Shown in pieces: positions 1 to 9,321 of a stretch of DNA of 64,000 nucleotides. The stretch is taken from contig NZ_RRZK01000007.1 in assembly GCF_004348895.1 (NCBI RefSeq), positions 434,001 through 498,000 of the forward strand, in the 5' to 3' direction. The notes under the pieces were generated by a model that saw only the letters and a list, made by a program, of their open reading frames with translations, searched no databases and was not told where the DNA came from. Each line of letters starts with the position of its first letter. The stretch's first letter is position 1. The translations under genes were made by a program, and so were the position numbers. The stretch is from Pseudomonas vancouverensis. Its GTDB lineage: Bacteria; Pseudomonadota; Gammaproteobacteria; Pseudomonadales; Pseudomonadaceae.

Positions 1-90
1 GCTTCAATGCCTGGCTTAGCAACACGGTCGGGCTGGAGCGGATGCTGTAGGGATCGCAGCCAGCAGGCTGCGATCGGTCGATTTCCGTCG

Positions 91-1233
91 TTATGCAGGT
101 TGCGCCGTGCCAAACGCCCCCTGGCGCGACACCACGATCAACACCCCCAAAGCGCCCACGGCCATCAGCAACGGCAACGCATGCCCGCTGATCCACTGGC
201 TGCCAGCGCCGGCCAGCAAAGGCCCAATCAGGCAGCCAATGCCCCACAGCTGGGCAATGTGCGCGTTGGCCCGAACCAGCGCATCGTCGCGATAGCGCTC
301 GCCGATCAGGATCAGCGACAAGGTAAACAACCCGCCGGCACTGGCACCGAACAACACCCACAGCGGCCAGATCAGCAAGGTGTCGATCAGCAACGGGATC
401 GCCAGGCTCGACACCAGCAACACCACCGCACAGCCGGTAAACAAGGCGCGTCGTGACAGGCGATCCGCCAGGGCGCCAATCGGCAGTTGCAACAGGGCAT
501 CGCCGACCACCACCGTACTGACCATCGCCAAGGCGATTTCCGAGGTGAAGCCCTGGCGCAGGCAATAGACCGGCAACAGCGTCAGGATCATTGCTTCGAA
601 TGCGGCAAACAGCGACACGGCCCAGGCAATCGCCGGCAGATCACGGCAGAAGCCCAGCAGGTCCCTCAAGGTCACGCTGGCGGCCTCGCTGCTGGGCGCA
701 CCGCTGCGACCCAGCAACAACAGGGGCGCAACCAGCAACAAGCCAACAGCCACCCATAAGCCGTAATCGTGCTCGGTACCGATAAAACCCAGCAACACGG
801 GGCCGGCCAACTGGCTCAGTGCGTAACTGCAGCCATACAGCGCCACCAGCCGCCCCCGCCACTCCTCGACCACCAACTGGTTGATCCAGCTTTCACCGAG
901 GATAAATACCAGGGTCAGGATCACCCCGATCATCAAGCGCAGCACCAGCCAGATCGGATAGCTCGGCAACAGCGCCAATACGCCAATGGAAACAGCCCCG
1001 GCCCACAGGCACAGCCGCATCAGATTGGCGGTGCCGAAACGTGCCGCCAGATCGCTGGAAATTTTCGCCCCCAGTAACACACCGATGGCCGGCATCGCCG
1101 CCATCACGCCAATGGCGAACGAGCCATAACCCCAGCTTTCGAGGCGAAACGAAACCAGCGGCATGCTGATGCCCAAGGCCAGGCCGACACTCAGGACAGA
1201 CGCCAAAACGGCGAAATACGTTGCCCAACGCAT
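91..1233 (-). CDS. MFS transporter (YcaD-like)
   Basis: A 380-residue, strongly hydrophobic protein with about 12 predicted membrane segments, read as an inner-membrane major facilitator superfamily carrier. The N-terminal half has the typical loop between helices 2 and 3 (GAKISSDLAARFG, around residues 55-67). The second half carries a related loop, GALADRLSRRALF. The overall pattern is closest to the YcaD/Bcr-like group with uncharacterised substrate. It is transcribed alone, and a REP pair separates it from kauB. The substrate cannot be told from sequence. The start is the ATG at 1233; no membrane segment lies upstream of it. Confidence 0.85.
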   Translation of the reverse strand: MRWATYFAVLASVLSVGLALGISMPLVSFRLESWGYGSFAIGVMAAMPAIGVLLGAKISSDLAARFGTANLMRLCLWAGAVSIGVLALLPSYPIWLVLRLMIGVILTLVFILGESWINQLVVEEWRGRLVALYGCSYALSQLAGPVLLGFIGTEHDYGLWVAVGLLLVAPLLLLGRSGAPSSEAASVTLRDLLGFCRDLPAIAWAVSLFAAFEAMILTLLPVYCLRQGFTSEIALAMVSTVVVGDALLQLPIGALADRLSRRALFTGCAVVLLVSSLAIPLLIDTLLIWPLWVLFGASAGGLFTLSLILIGERYRDDALVRANAHIAQLWGIGCLIGPLLAGAGSQWISGHALPLLMAVGALGVLIVVSRQGAFGTAQPA

Positions 1234-1280
1234 GTTCCACGCTCCTGTGGATAATTATTTTTCGAGGCTGCACAAAACAA

Positions 1281-1370
1281 TGTGGGAGCGAGCTTGCTCA
1301 CGGTAGTGGCGCAACATTCAACATTGAAGTCGACTGTTACACCGCTATCGCGAGCAAGCTCGCTCCCACA
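1281..1370. repeat. REP pair (inverted GTGGGAGC elements)
   Basis: Two copies of the Pseudomonas REP palindrome type face each other. A left copy starts TGTGGGAGCGAGCTTGCTC and the right copy is its reverse complement ending GCTCGCTCCCACA, with about 45 bases between them. This is the REPIN layout. It sits between the MFS gene and kauB and probably has no coding role. Confidence 0.85.
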
Positions 1371-1420
1371 GGGATCTGCGACGTCAGGAGCCCGATTAAC
1401 CATCGGACTCCTTCACTGGC

Positions 1421-2914
1421 TTACAACTTGATCCAGGTCGCCTTCAGCTCGGTGTATTTGTCGAACGCGTGCAGCGATTTGTCACGACCGTTGCCCGATT
1501 GCTTGAAGCCACCAAACGGAGCGGTCATGTCGCCGCCGTCGTATTGGTTGACCCACACGCTACCGGCACGCAGGGCGCGGGCGGTCAGGTGAGCCTTGGA
1601 AATGTCGGCAGTCCACACCGCAGCGGCCAGGCCGTACGGAGTATCGTTGGCGATGGCCACCGCTTCTTCGGCGCTGTCGAAAGCGATCACCGACAGAACC
1701 GGGCCGAAGATCTCTTCCTGGGCGATTTTCATCGCGTTGCTCACGCCGTCGAAAATCGTCGGCTCAACGTAGGTGCCGCCGGTTTCCTGCAGCGTACGCT
1801 TGCCACCGGCCACCAGCTTGGCGCCATCGGCATGACCGGATTCGATGTAGGACAGCACGGTGTTCATCTGCTGAGTATCGACCAGCGCACCGACGTTGGT
1901 AGCTGGGTCCAGCGGATTGCCCGGCTTCCAGGTTTTCAGCGCTTCGATCACCAGTGGCAGGAATTTGTCCTTGATCGAACGCTCGACCAGCAGGCGCGAG
2001 CCCGCGGTGCAGACTTCGCCCTGGTTGAAAGCGATGGCACCAGCAGCGGCTTCGGCAGCCTCTTGCAGGTTCGGCGCATCGGCAAACACGATGTTCGGGC
2101 TCTTGCCGCCGGCTTCGAGCCAGACGCGCTTCATGTTCGATTCGCCGGAGTAGATCAGCAGTTGCTTGGCGATCTTGGTCGAACCTGTGAACACCAGGGT
2201 GTCGACGTCGTTGTGCAGGGCCAGGGCCTTGCCGACGGTATGACCGTACCCTGGCAGAACGTTCAGCACGCCTTTCGGGATGCCGGCTTCAACAGCCAGT
2301 TGAGCGATGCGGATGGCGGTCAGCGGCGACTTTTCCGACGGCTTGAGGATCACCGAGTTACCGGTCGACAGCGCCGGGCCGAGTTTCCAGCACGCCATCA
2401 TCAGCGGGAAGTTCCACGGCACGATGGCACCGACCACGCCCACTGGCTCGCGGGTTACCAGGCCGAGTTGATCGTGCGGAGTGGCGGCCACTTCGTCGTA
2501 GATCTTGTCGATGGCTTCGCCGCTCCAGCTCAGGGCTTGGGCCGCGCCCGGGACGTCGATGTACAGGGAGTCGCTGATCGGCTTGCCCATGTCCAGGGTT
2601 TCGAGCAGTGCCAGCTCTTCAGCGTGCTTGTTCAGCAGGCCGGCGAAACGGATCATGGTGGATTTGCGTTTGGTCGGCGCCAGGCGCGACCAGACACCGG
2701 AATTGAAGGTAGCGCGGGCGTTTTCCACAGCACGCTGGGCATCGGCGGCGTCGCAGCTGGCGATCTTGCCCAGCAGACGGCCATCGACCGGACTGATGCA
2801 CTCGAAGGTCTCGCCGGAGACGGCATCGGTGTATTCGCCATTGATATAGGCGCGGCCTTCGATTTTCAGGTCCTTGGCGCGTTGTTCCCAGTCGGCACGG
2901 GTCAGGGTGGTCAT
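1421..2914 (-). CDS. kauB: gamma-glutamyl-GABA / 4-guanidinobutyraldehyde dehydrogenase
   Basis: A 497-residue NAD(P)-dependent aldehyde dehydrogenase of full family length. The active site is complete: the general base Glu267 in LEAGGKSPN, the nucleophile Cys302 in FNQGEVCTAG, and the nucleotide-binding signature FTGSTKIAK near 242-250. It matches the Pseudomonas KauB/PuuC type, which oxidises the aldehydes formed from putrescine, cadaverine, agmatine or carnitine-like amines. In P. aeruginosa the neighbour is an omega-aminotransferase (gabT2) followed by a cupin. Here the cupin is present but the aminotransferase is not. A clear ribosome-binding site (GAGGAGGACAC) precedes the ATG at 2914. 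Family assignment is certain; the preferred substrate is inferred. Confidence 0.92.
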   Translation of the reverse strand: MTTLTRADWEQRAKDLKIEGRAYINGEYTDAVSGETFECISPVDGRLLGKIASCDAADAQRAVENARATFNSGVWSRLAPTKRKSTMIRFAGLLNKHAEELALLETLDMGKPISDSLYIDVPGAAQALSWSGEAIDKIYDEVAATPHDQLGLVTREPVGVVGAIVPWNFPLMMACWKLGPALSTGNSVILKPSEKSPLTAIRIAQLAVEAGIPKGVLNVLPGYGHTVGKALALHNDVDTLVFTGSTKIAKQLLIYSGESNMKRVWLEAGGKSPNIVFADAPNLQEAAEAAAGAIAFNQGEVCTAGSRLLVERSIKDKFLPLVIEALKTWKPGNPLDPATNVGALVDTQQMNTVLSYIESGHADGAKLVAGGKRTLQETGGTYVEPTIFDGVSNAMKIAQEEIFGPVLSVIAFDSAEEAVAIANDTPYGLAAAVWTADISKAHLTARALRAGSVWVNQYDGGDMTAPFGGFKQSGNGRDKSLHAFDKYTELKATWIKL

Positions 2915-3148
2915 GCGAGTGTCCTCCTCTTATTGAATACGACACCCGCGTTCGACGCGGGCGCTGTCAGGAATTCTGCCCGGCCAGCCTGCTTTCGGCC
3001 CAAGGCAACCGCCACCCTAAACCAGCGGCCGGTGTAGTTTCAATATATTTGACATAACTGCAACAAACGACCTTGCGATGTGCATTTTAATAAACATAGA
3101 CTTTAGTGATTTTCACCACTCGCACCGCAATGACGGGGGAATACAACA

Positions 3149-3511
3149 ATGAGCATCCAGAATATCGTCGACTTCAGCCAGGCCACCACCGCAGTCGAGC
3201 GCTACCGCCCGGACCCGGCCCGAGTGCTCAAGGGCGATCCCGAGCAAGCGGTGTACAACCACTACAACAGCCCGTGCGGCCAGTTGAACGCAGGTGTCTG
3301 GGAAGGCGCTGTCGGCCACTGGACAGTGAACTTCACCGAACACGAATACTGCGAAATCGTGCAGGGTGTTTCCGTACTGCGCGACAATGACGGCAACAGC
3401 AAAACCGTGCGCGCGGGTGATCGCTTCGTGATCCCGGCGGGGTTCCGTGGTACCTGGGAAGTACTGGAGCCGTGCCGCAAGATCTATGTGGCGTTTGAAC
3501 AAAAAGCTTGA
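3149..3511 (+). CDS. cupin-domain protein (DUF861 / EutQ-like)
   Basis: A 120-residue single-domain cupin. The stretch GHWTVNFTEHEYCEIVQGVSVLRD (split here only for reading) and the following GDRFVIPAGFRGTWEV form the two conserved cupin motifs. The latter contains the usual G-D-x-F-x-I-P-x-G turn. Proteins of this type are small beta barrels found beside amine and polyamine catabolic genes. This one is divergent from kauB, as the P. aeruginosa homologue sits beside kauB-gabT2. Biochemical function is unknown; a role linked to amine catabolism is inferred from context only. Confidence 0.85.
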   Translation: MSIQNIVDFSQATTAVERYRPDPARVLKGDPEQAVYNHYNSPCGQLNAGVWEGAVGHWTVNFTEHEYCEIVQGVSVLRDNDGNSKTVRAGDRFVIPAGFRGTWEVLEPCRKIYVAFEQKA

Positions 3512-3534
3512 AGTCAGTCCCTCTGAACCATCCC

Positions 3535-3564
3535 GAAAGCCCATCCCTGTCGATGGGCTTTTTG
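3535..3564 (+). terminator. rho-independent terminator after cupin gene
   Basis: AAAGCCCA and TGGGCTTTTT form an 8-bp stem with a T run, 23 bases after the cupin stop codon. Confidence 0.8.
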
Positions 3565-3704
3565 CTGCCCAGGCGCAGGGCAAACATCGCGATACAGTCC
3601 AGCAAGTGATTAAAAATCTGGGTTGCTCCAAGATTTCATCACGTCATCCATAACGGTTGGCGGGAGCAAATACGCTCATCTCATCACATGCAAGGAAGCA
3701 CTGA

Positions 3705-3917
3705 ATGACCACCGATTTGCAACAACACCTGGACACCGCAAAGCAGTACATCGGCAACCAATACACCGAGGAACTGCGCGCGGAACTCGCCAATAAAACT
3801 GGCCTCGCGGTACGGCCACGAGGCGTCGGATTCATCATGACAAAAGACTACAACCCCGCACGCATCAACCTGCTGGTCGAAAACGACATCATCACCCATG
3901 TCACGATGGGCAATTGA
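3705..3917 (+). CDS. I78-family peptidase inhibitor-like protein
   Basis: A 70-residue protein whose C-terminal half, VRPRGVGFIMTKDYNPARIN followed by LLVENDIITHVTMGN, matches the I78 inhibitor pattern. That pattern has a conserved RPxxxxxTxDYxPxRLNxxxD...I..V.G, as in the Aspergillus elastase inhibitor. There is no signal peptide, so the product is predicted to be cytoplasmic, unlike many secreted I78 members. The cysteine pair seen in some members is absent. AAGGAAGC precedes the ATG at good spacing. It lies alone between two terminators. The target protease is unknown. Confidence 0.75.
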   Translation: MTTDLQQHLDTAKQYIGNQYTEELRAELANKTGLAVRPRGVGFIMTKDYNPARINLLVENDIITHVTMGN

Positions 3918-3970
3918 TTGGCCTTGAGCCATTCAAAGGTCAGATCTGAAACGGACTGACACGCGCAACA

Positions 3971-4006
3971 AAAAAGGCCCGTATCTCGCGATACGGGCCT
4001 TTTTCG
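3971..4006. terminator. bidirectional terminator between I78 gene and rpmG
   Basis: AAAAAGGCCCGTATC, a short CGC-type loop and GATACGGGCCTTTTT form a 10-bp stem with an A tract on one side and a T tract on the other. It can therefore stop both the rightward I78 transcript and the leftward rpmB-rpmG transcript. Confidence 0.9.
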
Positions 4007-4024
4007 TAAGTCGGGAAAAATCAA

Positions 4025-4180
4025 TTACTTGATTTTGCCTTCCTTGTAGATCACGTGCTTGCGAACAACCGGATCATATTTCTTGATCTCGATTTTGTCC
4101 GGGGTAGTACGCTTGTTCTTGTCGGTAGTGTAGAAGTGACCAGTACCGGCGCTCGAAATCAAACGAATCAATTCACGCAT
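4025..4180 (-). CDS. rpmG: 50S ribosomal protein L33
   Basis: A 51-residue basic protein beginning [20 protein letters not shown] and ending YKEGKIK, the classic bacterial L33. The two CxxC zinc-ribbon pairs found in many bacterial L33 proteins are absent (no cysteine at all), so this is the zinc-independent C-minus form, as in E. coli. It lies 11 bases after rpmB on the same strand and forms the usual rpmB-rpmG operon. AAGGGAGC precedes the ATG at 4180. Confidence 0.97.
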   Translation of the reverse strand: MRELIRLISSAGTGHFYTTDKNKRTTPDKIEIKKYDPVVRKHVIYKEGKIK

Positions 4181-4191
4181 GATTAGCTCCC

Positions 4192-4425
4192 TTAAACCTT
4201 GCCATCGCGACGAAGTTCGGCCAGCACGACACTGATGCCACGCTTGTCGATGATGCGCATGCCTTTGGCAGATACGCGCAGACGCACGAAACGTTTCTCT
4301 TCTTCAACCCAGAAGCGGTGATGCTGCAGGTTCGGCAGGAAACGACGACGGGTTTTGTTGTTTGCGTGGGAAATGTTATTCCCGGTTACCGGACCCTTAC
4401 CGGTAACTTGACATACTCTAGACAT
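4192..4425 (-). CDS. rpmB: 50S ribosomal protein L28
   Basis: A 77-residue protein starting [19 protein letters not shown] and containing [13 protein letters not shown] and [16 protein letters not shown], diagnostic of L28 and of normal length (E. coli 78). It is first in the rpmB-rpmG operon. A long leader (about 140 bases) separates it from the promoter at 4574-4602. Confidence 0.97.
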   Translation of the reverse strand: MSRVCQVTGKGPVTGNNISHANNKTRRRFLPNLQHHRFWVEEEKRFVRLRVSAKGMRIIDKRGISVVLAELRRDGKV

Positions 4426-4573
4426 GCCTCAGCCCTCTAAAACCACATGCCCAACCCGGCATGGGTTGGCCGCTTAATCTCTAGTCATTGTGGCGCCAGG
4501 CGCCGCGATTCTTTAGAGGTCTTACCGGCTACACCTACAGTGAAGGAACCGGGCCCCTAGAAAAGAGCGCTGC

Positions 4574-4602
4574 TTTATACCAGAAAGACTGGAGAGCAAC
4601 AA
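4574..4602 (-). promoter_or_regulatory. sigma70 promoter of rpmB-rpmG
   Basis: On the minus strand a -35 TTGTTG (4597-4602) and a -10 TATAAA (4574-4579) are separated by exactly 17 bases. Transcription would start near 4567, leaving a leader of about 140 bases before the rpmB start. The rest of the 4426-4870 gene-free stretch holds this leader and the upstream region of the rightward binding-protein gene; I see no further gene in it. Confidence 0.7.
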
Positions 4603-4870
4603 CATTCGCTGTACGTTGAATTCACAAAAAGCCCAATTTTCGGGTTCCGAGCGCCTTGGACAAAGGCTATCGTCGATGGCGACCGCTCGTCGCAGAAAAT
4701 CGACCATCACGCCAGCGGAGGGTTTTGCGACCCGCCGCACAACAAAATCTGGCGCCTATAGTCCTCTCAAAGTGAAAAAGGGGATAGTCATTTGTAAACG
4801 AGCCCACTAGGGTAAGCCTTTTCCAGACTGCACTTGCAGATGGGCCTTCGATCTGTAAAGGAAGCCGACC

Positions 4871-6457
4871 ATGCGCCTCGCTGCCCTACCGCTGTTGCTC
4901 GCCCCTCTTCTGCTCAGCCCACTGGCCCAGGCGGCCGCCCTGAGCGTGTGCACCGAGGCCAGTCCCGAAGGCTTTGACGTGGTGCAATACAACTCGCTAA
5001 CCACCACCAACGCCTCGGCCGATGTGCTGATGAATCGCCTGGTGGACTTCGACACCAACAGCGGCAAAGTGGTCGCCAGCCTCGCCGACAGCTGGGAAAT
5101 CAGCCCCGACGGCCTGACCTATATCTTCAAATTGCACCCGCAAGTGAAATTCCACCGCACCGACTACTTCAGCCCGACACGCGAGTTGACCGCCGAAGAC
5201 GTGATCTTCAGCTTCGACCGCATGCTCGACCCGGCCAACGCCTGGCACAAGGTCGCCCAGAGCGGCTTCCCGCACGCGCAATCGATGCAGTTACCCTCGC
5301 TGATCAAGAAGATCGATGCGCTGGACCCGCAAACTGTGCGTTTTACCCTTGATCACCCGGACTCGACCTTCCTCGCGACCCTGAGCATGGGTTTCGCCTC
5401 GATCTATTCCGCCGAGTACGCGGATAAGTTGATGAAGGCCGGCACGCCGGAGAAGCTCAACAGCCAGCCCATCGGCACCGGGCCGTTCGTGTTCACGCGC
5501 TTCCAGAAAGACGCCTCGGTTCGCTACAAGGCAAACCCGGACTACTTCGCCGGCAAACCATCGGTGGACCCGCTGATCTTCGCCATCACGCCGGACGCCA
5601 ACGTACGATTGCAGAAGCTGCGCCGCAACGAATGCCAGATAGCCCTTTCACCCAAGCCACTGGACGTACAGCAAGCGCTGAAAGAGCCGACACTAAAAGT
5701 CGAAAAAACTGACGCCTTCATGACCGCATTCGTTGCGATCAACAGTCAGCACCCACCGCTGGACAAACCCGAAGTGCGCCAGGCGATCAACCTGTCCTTC
5801 GACAAGGCCAATTACATCAAGGCTGTGTTCGAAGACACTGCTGAAGCCGCCAATGGTCCCTACCCGCCCAACACCTGGAGCTATGCGAAGAACCTGCCCG
5901 GCTACCCGCATGACATTGAAAAAGCCAAGGCGCTGATGGCCAAGGCCGGGCTCAAGGATGGCTTCCAGACCACCATCTGGACCCGGCCTTCCGGCAGTTT
6001 GTTGAACCCGAACCCGAGCCTGGGCGCTCAGCTGCTTCAGTCCGACCTCGCGGAAATAGGCATCCAGGCCGAAATCCGCGTGATCGAGTGGGGCGAGTTG
6101 ATCCGCCGCGCCAAAGCGGGTGAGCACGACCTGCTGTTCATGGGCTGGGCCGGCGACAATGGCGACCCGGACAACTTCCTCACTCCGCAGTTTTCCTGCG
6201 CGGCGGTCAAATCCGGCACCAACTTCGCTCGCTACTGCAATCAGGACCTGGACAAGCTGATCAGCGCCGGCAAGACCACTGGCGAGCAAGGCGTGCGCAG
6301 CAAGCTCTATGAGCAGGCGCAAAGCCAGATCCAGCAACAGGCGCTGTGGCTGCCGCTGGCTCACCCAACGGCCTTCGCCCTGACGCGCAAGGATGTCGAG
6401 GGTTATTCGGTCAGCCCGTTTGGTCGGCAGGATTACTCCAGGGTCAACCTGAAATAA
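4871..6457 (+). CDS. ABC transporter substrate-binding protein, peptide type (SBP_bac_5)
   Basis: A 528-residue periplasmic solute-binding protein of the DppA/OppA family. Residues 1-22 (MRLAALPLLLAPLLLSPLAQ, then AA) are a signal peptide. The mature part has the family features LADSWEISPDGLTYIFKL, FSFDRMLDP and IGTGPFVFTRF, and the C-terminal MGWAGDNGDPDNFL region that lines the peptide pocket. The P. aeruginosa homologue lies beside the same rpmB-rpmG pair. No permease or ATPase genes are adjacent, so it must work with a transporter encoded elsewhere, probably the Dpp system. An AAAGGAAGC ribosome site precedes the ATG. Confidence 0.9.
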   Translation: MRLAALPLLLAPLLLSPLAQAAALSVCTEASPEGFDVVQYNSLTTTNASADVLMNRLVDFDTNSGKVVASLADSWEISPDGLTYIFKLHPQVKFHRTDYFSPTRELTAEDVIFSFDRMLDPANAWHKVAQSGFPHAQSMQLPSLIKKIDALDPQTVRFTLDHPDSTFLATLSMGFASIYSAEYADKLMKAGTPEKLNSQPIGTGPFVFTRFQKDASVRYKANPDYFAGKPSVDPLIFAITPDANVRLQKLRRNECQIALSPKPLDVQQALKEPTLKVEKTDAFMTAFVAINSQHPPLDKPEVRQAINLSFDKANYIKAVFEDTAEAANGPYPPNTWSYAKNLPGYPHDIEKAKALMAKAGLKDGFQTTIWTRPSGSLLNPNPSLGAQLLQSDLAEIGIQAEIRVIEWGELIRRAKAGEHDLLFMGWAGDNGDPDNFLTPQFSCAAVKSGTNFARYCNQDLDKLISAGKTTGEQGVRSKLYEQAQSQIQQQALWLPLAHPTAFALTRKDVEGYSVSPFGRQDYSRVNLK

Positions 6458-6480
6458 CCCGCCCGGCTACGCAAACCCCT

Positions 6481-6580
6481 TTAGGAGCGAGCCTGCTCGC
6501 GATGGTCTTCAACGATGACGAAGGGCACCTGAATGAACTCGGCGCCCCTACCACCATCGCGAGCAGGCTCGCTCCTACAG
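6481..6580. repeat. REP pair
   Basis: TTAGGAGCGAGCCTGCTCGCGATGG at the left and its near reverse complement, ending GCGAGCAGGCTCGCTCCTAC, at the right, with about 55 bases between. It separates the convergent binding-protein and radC genes. Confidence 0.85.
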
Positions 6581-6588
6581 AAAAACCG

Positions 6589-7263
6589 TTACATCCACCC
6601 ATACTCAGCCATCGACAGCGGATCTCCATCGCCGATGATGAAATGGTCGAGCACCCGCACATCAATTAACTCCAGCGACTTTTGCAGGCGTTTGGTGAGC
6701 ACGCGGTCCGCCTGGCTGGGGTCGGAGTTGCCCGACGGGTGGTTGTGGCAAAGGATCAAGGCTGCCGCATTGTTGGCCAAGGCGCGCTTGACCACTTCCC
6801 GCGGATGAACGCTGGTACTGTCGATGGAGCCGCGAAACAGCACCTCGAACGCCAGCACTTGATGCCGGGAATCCAGGAACAGGCAACCAAATACTTCGTG
6901 GGGCTCGTGGCGCAGCATCGATTTCAGGTACTCACGAACCGCCTGTGGATTCTCCAGTGCCGGTTTCTGCCGCGCACGCTCGGCCAGATGACGCCTGCTC
7001 ATTTCCTGAGCTGCCTGCAACTGGGCAAACTTCGCCGGACCCAACCCCAATTGCTTGCTGAACGTTTCCTGATCGGCCTCAAGCAACGATCGCAGGCTGC
7101 CAAACTGAGCCAACAGGTGTCGCGCCAGGTCTACCGCGCTTTTGCCGACTACGCCTGTGCGCAGGAAAATTGCCAGCAGTTCGGCGTCCGAAAGGCTCCC
7201 CGAGCCCTGCTCAAGCAACCGCTCCCGCGGTCGTTCTGCTGCCGGCCAATTGCGAATACTCAT
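6589..7263 (-). CDS. radC: RadC family JAB/MPN-domain protein
   Basis: A 224-residue protein of normal RadC length. The N-terminal third is a helix-hairpin-helix region ([32 protein letters not shown]). The C-terminal half is the JAMM metalloprotease-like domain, with [14 protein letters not shown] giving His173, His175 and Asp186 as putative zinc ligands. RadC was once thought to be a repair protein, but its cellular role is still unclear. It is divergent from coaBC, as in most gammaproteobacteria. GGGAGGTTTC precedes the ATG at 7263. Confidence 0.93.
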   Translation of the reverse strand: MSIRNWPAAERPRERLLEQGSGSLSDAELLAIFLRTGVVGKSAVDLARHLLAQFGSLRSLLEADQETFSKQLGLGPAKFAQLQAAQEMSRRHLAERARQKPALENPQAVREYLKSMLRHEPHEVFGCLFLDSRHQVLAFEVLFRGSIDSTSVHPREVVKRALANNAAALILCHNHPSGNSDPSQADRVLTKRLQKSLELIDVRVLDHFIIGDGDPLSMAEYGWM

Positions 7264-7398
7264 GAAACCTCCCTGTCTGTGGGCGCCGCTGTTCCGTAGC
7301 GGTCGCTGTGATATCGTAGCGCATCTTTTTTGCGGGCGAATTCACCCTGGGGAGGGGGTTTCGCCACGTATGTCACCCACGTATTGAAAGGCAGGCCT

Positions 7399-8607
7399 AT
7401 GCAGCGGCTGTATCGGAAACGCATTGTTCTGGGCGTCGGCGGCGGTATCGCTGCCTACAAGAGCGCCGACCTGGTTCGCCGCCTGATCGACCAGGGCGCC
7501 GAAGTGCGCGTGGTCATGACCCGCGGTGGCGCCGAGTTCATCACCCCGCTGACCATGCAGGCCTTGTCCGGGCACCCGGTTCATCTGGACCTGCTGGACC
7601 CGGCGGCGGAAGCGGCCATGGGTCATATCGAACTGGCCAAATGGGCCGACCTGGTGCTGATCGCGCCGGCTACCGCCGACCTGATCGCCCGACTGGCCCA
7701 GGGTATCGCCAACGACTTGCTGACCACCCTGGTACTGGCCACCGACGCCATGGTGGCCGTCGCTCCAGCGATGAACCAGGCGATGTGGCGCGATCCGGCG
7801 ACTCAGGCCAACCTGCAACTCCTTGAAAGCCGTGGCCTGAAGACCTTCGGCCCGGCTTCCGGCAGCCAGGCCTGCGGCGACGTCGGCATGGGCCGCATGA
7901 TGGAAGCCACCGATCTGGCGCAATGCGCGGCAGACTGTTTCCAGCGTCAGGCGCTGACCGGCAAGCACGTGGTGATCACCGCAGGCCCGACCCAGGAAAA
8001 CATAGACCCGGTGCGCTACATCACCAACCACAGCTCCGGCAAAATGGGCTTTGCCCTGGCCGAAGCGGCAGTAGAAGCCGGCGCCCGCGTCACCCTGATC
8101 AGTGGCCCGGTGCACTTGCCGACCCCGGATCGCGTCACGCGCATCGACGTGGTCAGCGCCCGCGACATGCTGGCCGCCTGCGAAGCGGCGATGCCTTGCG
8201 ACATCTTCATTGCCTCGGCTGCGGTCGCGGATTACCGCCCGGAAGTCGTCGCCCCGCAAAAACTCAAGAAAGATCCTACAAGCGGTGATGGTTTTGTCCT
8301 GCAAATGGTCCGTAACCCGGACATTCTGGCCACCATCGCCACCCGTACCGACCGCCCGTTCAGTGTCGGTTTCGCCGCCGAGACCGAACACCTGCTCGAC
8401 TACGCTGCCCGCAAGCTGAAAGACAAGAACCTCGATTTGATCGTCGCCAACGACGTCGCCAACCCGAGCATTGGCTTCAACAGCGAAGAAAACGCCTGCA
8501 GCGTGATCGACCGAGGGCTTCATGCCACTGTTTTCGCCCAGACCAGCAAGAGCAAGATTGCTCGCCAGCTGGTCACTTTTATCGCCGAACGTCTGAACCA
8601 GGTTTAA
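7399..8607 (+). CDS. coaBC: bifunctional phosphopantothenoylcysteine decarboxylase / phosphopantothenate-cysteine ligase
   Basis: A 402-residue fusion of CoaC (N-terminal flavoprotein) and CoaB (C-terminal CTP-dependent ligase), catalysing two consecutive steps of coenzyme A synthesis. CoaC motifs visible: [18 protein letters not shown], the PAMNQAMW substrate-recognition clamp, and [10 protein letters not shown] with its essential cysteine. CoaB begins around residue 190, with [20 protein letters not shown] and [10 protein letters not shown] chose the ATG at 7399, preceded by GAAAGGCAGG, over a longer upstream reading because it gives family length (E. coli 406). It is followed by dut after 5 bases. 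Confidence 0.96.
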   Translation: MQRLYRKRIVLGVGGGIAAYKSADLVRRLIDQGAEVRVVMTRGGAEFITPLTMQALSGHPVHLDLLDPAAEAAMGHIELAKWADLVLIAPATADLIARLAQGIANDLLTTLVLATDAMVAVAPAMNQAMWRDPATQANLQLLESRGLKTFGPASGSQACGDVGMGRMMEATDLAQCAADCFQRQALTGKHVVITAGPTQENIDPVRYITNHSSGKMGFALAEAAVEAGARVTLISGPVHLPTPDRVTRIDVVSARDMLAACEAAMPCDIFIASAAVADYRPEVVAPQKLKKDPTSGDGFVLQMVRNPDILATIATRTDRPFSVGFAAETEHLLDYAARKLKDKNLDLIVANDVANPSIGFNSEENACSVIDRGLHATVFAQTSKSKIARQLVTFIAERLNQV

Positions 8608-8612
8608 TTTAC

Positions 8613-9068
8613 ATGCACGCTTTGCAAGCCAAGATCCTCGACCCACGCATTGGTACCGAATTCCCGTTGCCGCAATACGCCACACCGGGCTCCGCCGGTC
8701 TCGACCTGCGCGCCATGCTGGAGCAGGACATCGTGATCAAACCGGGTGAAACCGTGCTGATCCCTACCGGCCTGTCGGTCTATATCGGTGACCCGAACCT
8801 CGCAGCATTGATTCTGCCGCGCTCGGGCATGGGTCATAAGCACGGGATCGTGCTGGGTAATCTGGTCGGTCTGATCGACTCCGACTATCAGGGCCCGTTG
8901 ATGGTTTCCTGCTGGAACCGTGGCCAGACCGAATTCACCATGCCGGTGGGCGAGCGCCTGGCGCAACTGGTGCTGGTACCTGTGGTACAGGCGCATTTCG
9001 AGATGGTTGAAGAGTTCGTTGAAACCGAGCGTGGCGCGGGTGGTTTCGGCCATTCCGGCACCAAGTGA
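8613..9068 (+). CDS. dut: dUTP diphosphatase
   Basis: A 151-residue homotrimeric dUTPase that hydrolyses dUTP to dUMP and pyrophosphate, keeping uracil out of DNA. All conserved motifs are visible: AGLDLRAM (1), [10 protein letters not shown] (2), [13 protein letters not shown] (3), [10 protein letters not shown] (4) and the C-terminal glycine-rich [12 protein letters not shown] (5), which closes over the nucleotide. It lies 5 bases behind coaBC, so the two are translationally close and cotranscribed, as in E. coli. Confidence 0.97.
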   Translation: MHALQAKILDPRIGTEFPLPQYATPGSAGLDLRAMLEQDIVIKPGETVLIPTGLSVYIGDPNLAALILPRSGMGHKHGIVLGNLVGLIDSDYQGPLMVSCWNRGQTEFTMPVGERLAQLVLVPVVQAHFEMVEEFVETERGAGGFGHSGTK

Positions 9069-9321
9069 TCCGATAGAAACCATTGGGCCGAGGGCGCTTG
9101 CAAAAGCGCCCTTCACCAGACAATTTGCGCAACATCAGCGTCAGGCCTTGGCACCGAAAATCAAGGCATTGGCAGGCTAAATCGGCGACAGACAAGGCGT
9201 CATGGCCCTTTCACACCACGAACTCTCGATGAAAAGTGCCGTCATACCCTTCAGTTTGAGCCTGCCGTCGAAATGAATCGTCGGCGTGTCCCGCCACTTT
9301 CGAGATGGAGCATTCCCGCAG

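Noticed and set aside
4616..4810. Short plus-strand frame between rpmB and the binding-protein gene
   Set aside because: It lies over the rpmB promoter region, has no ribosome site and no recognisable features.
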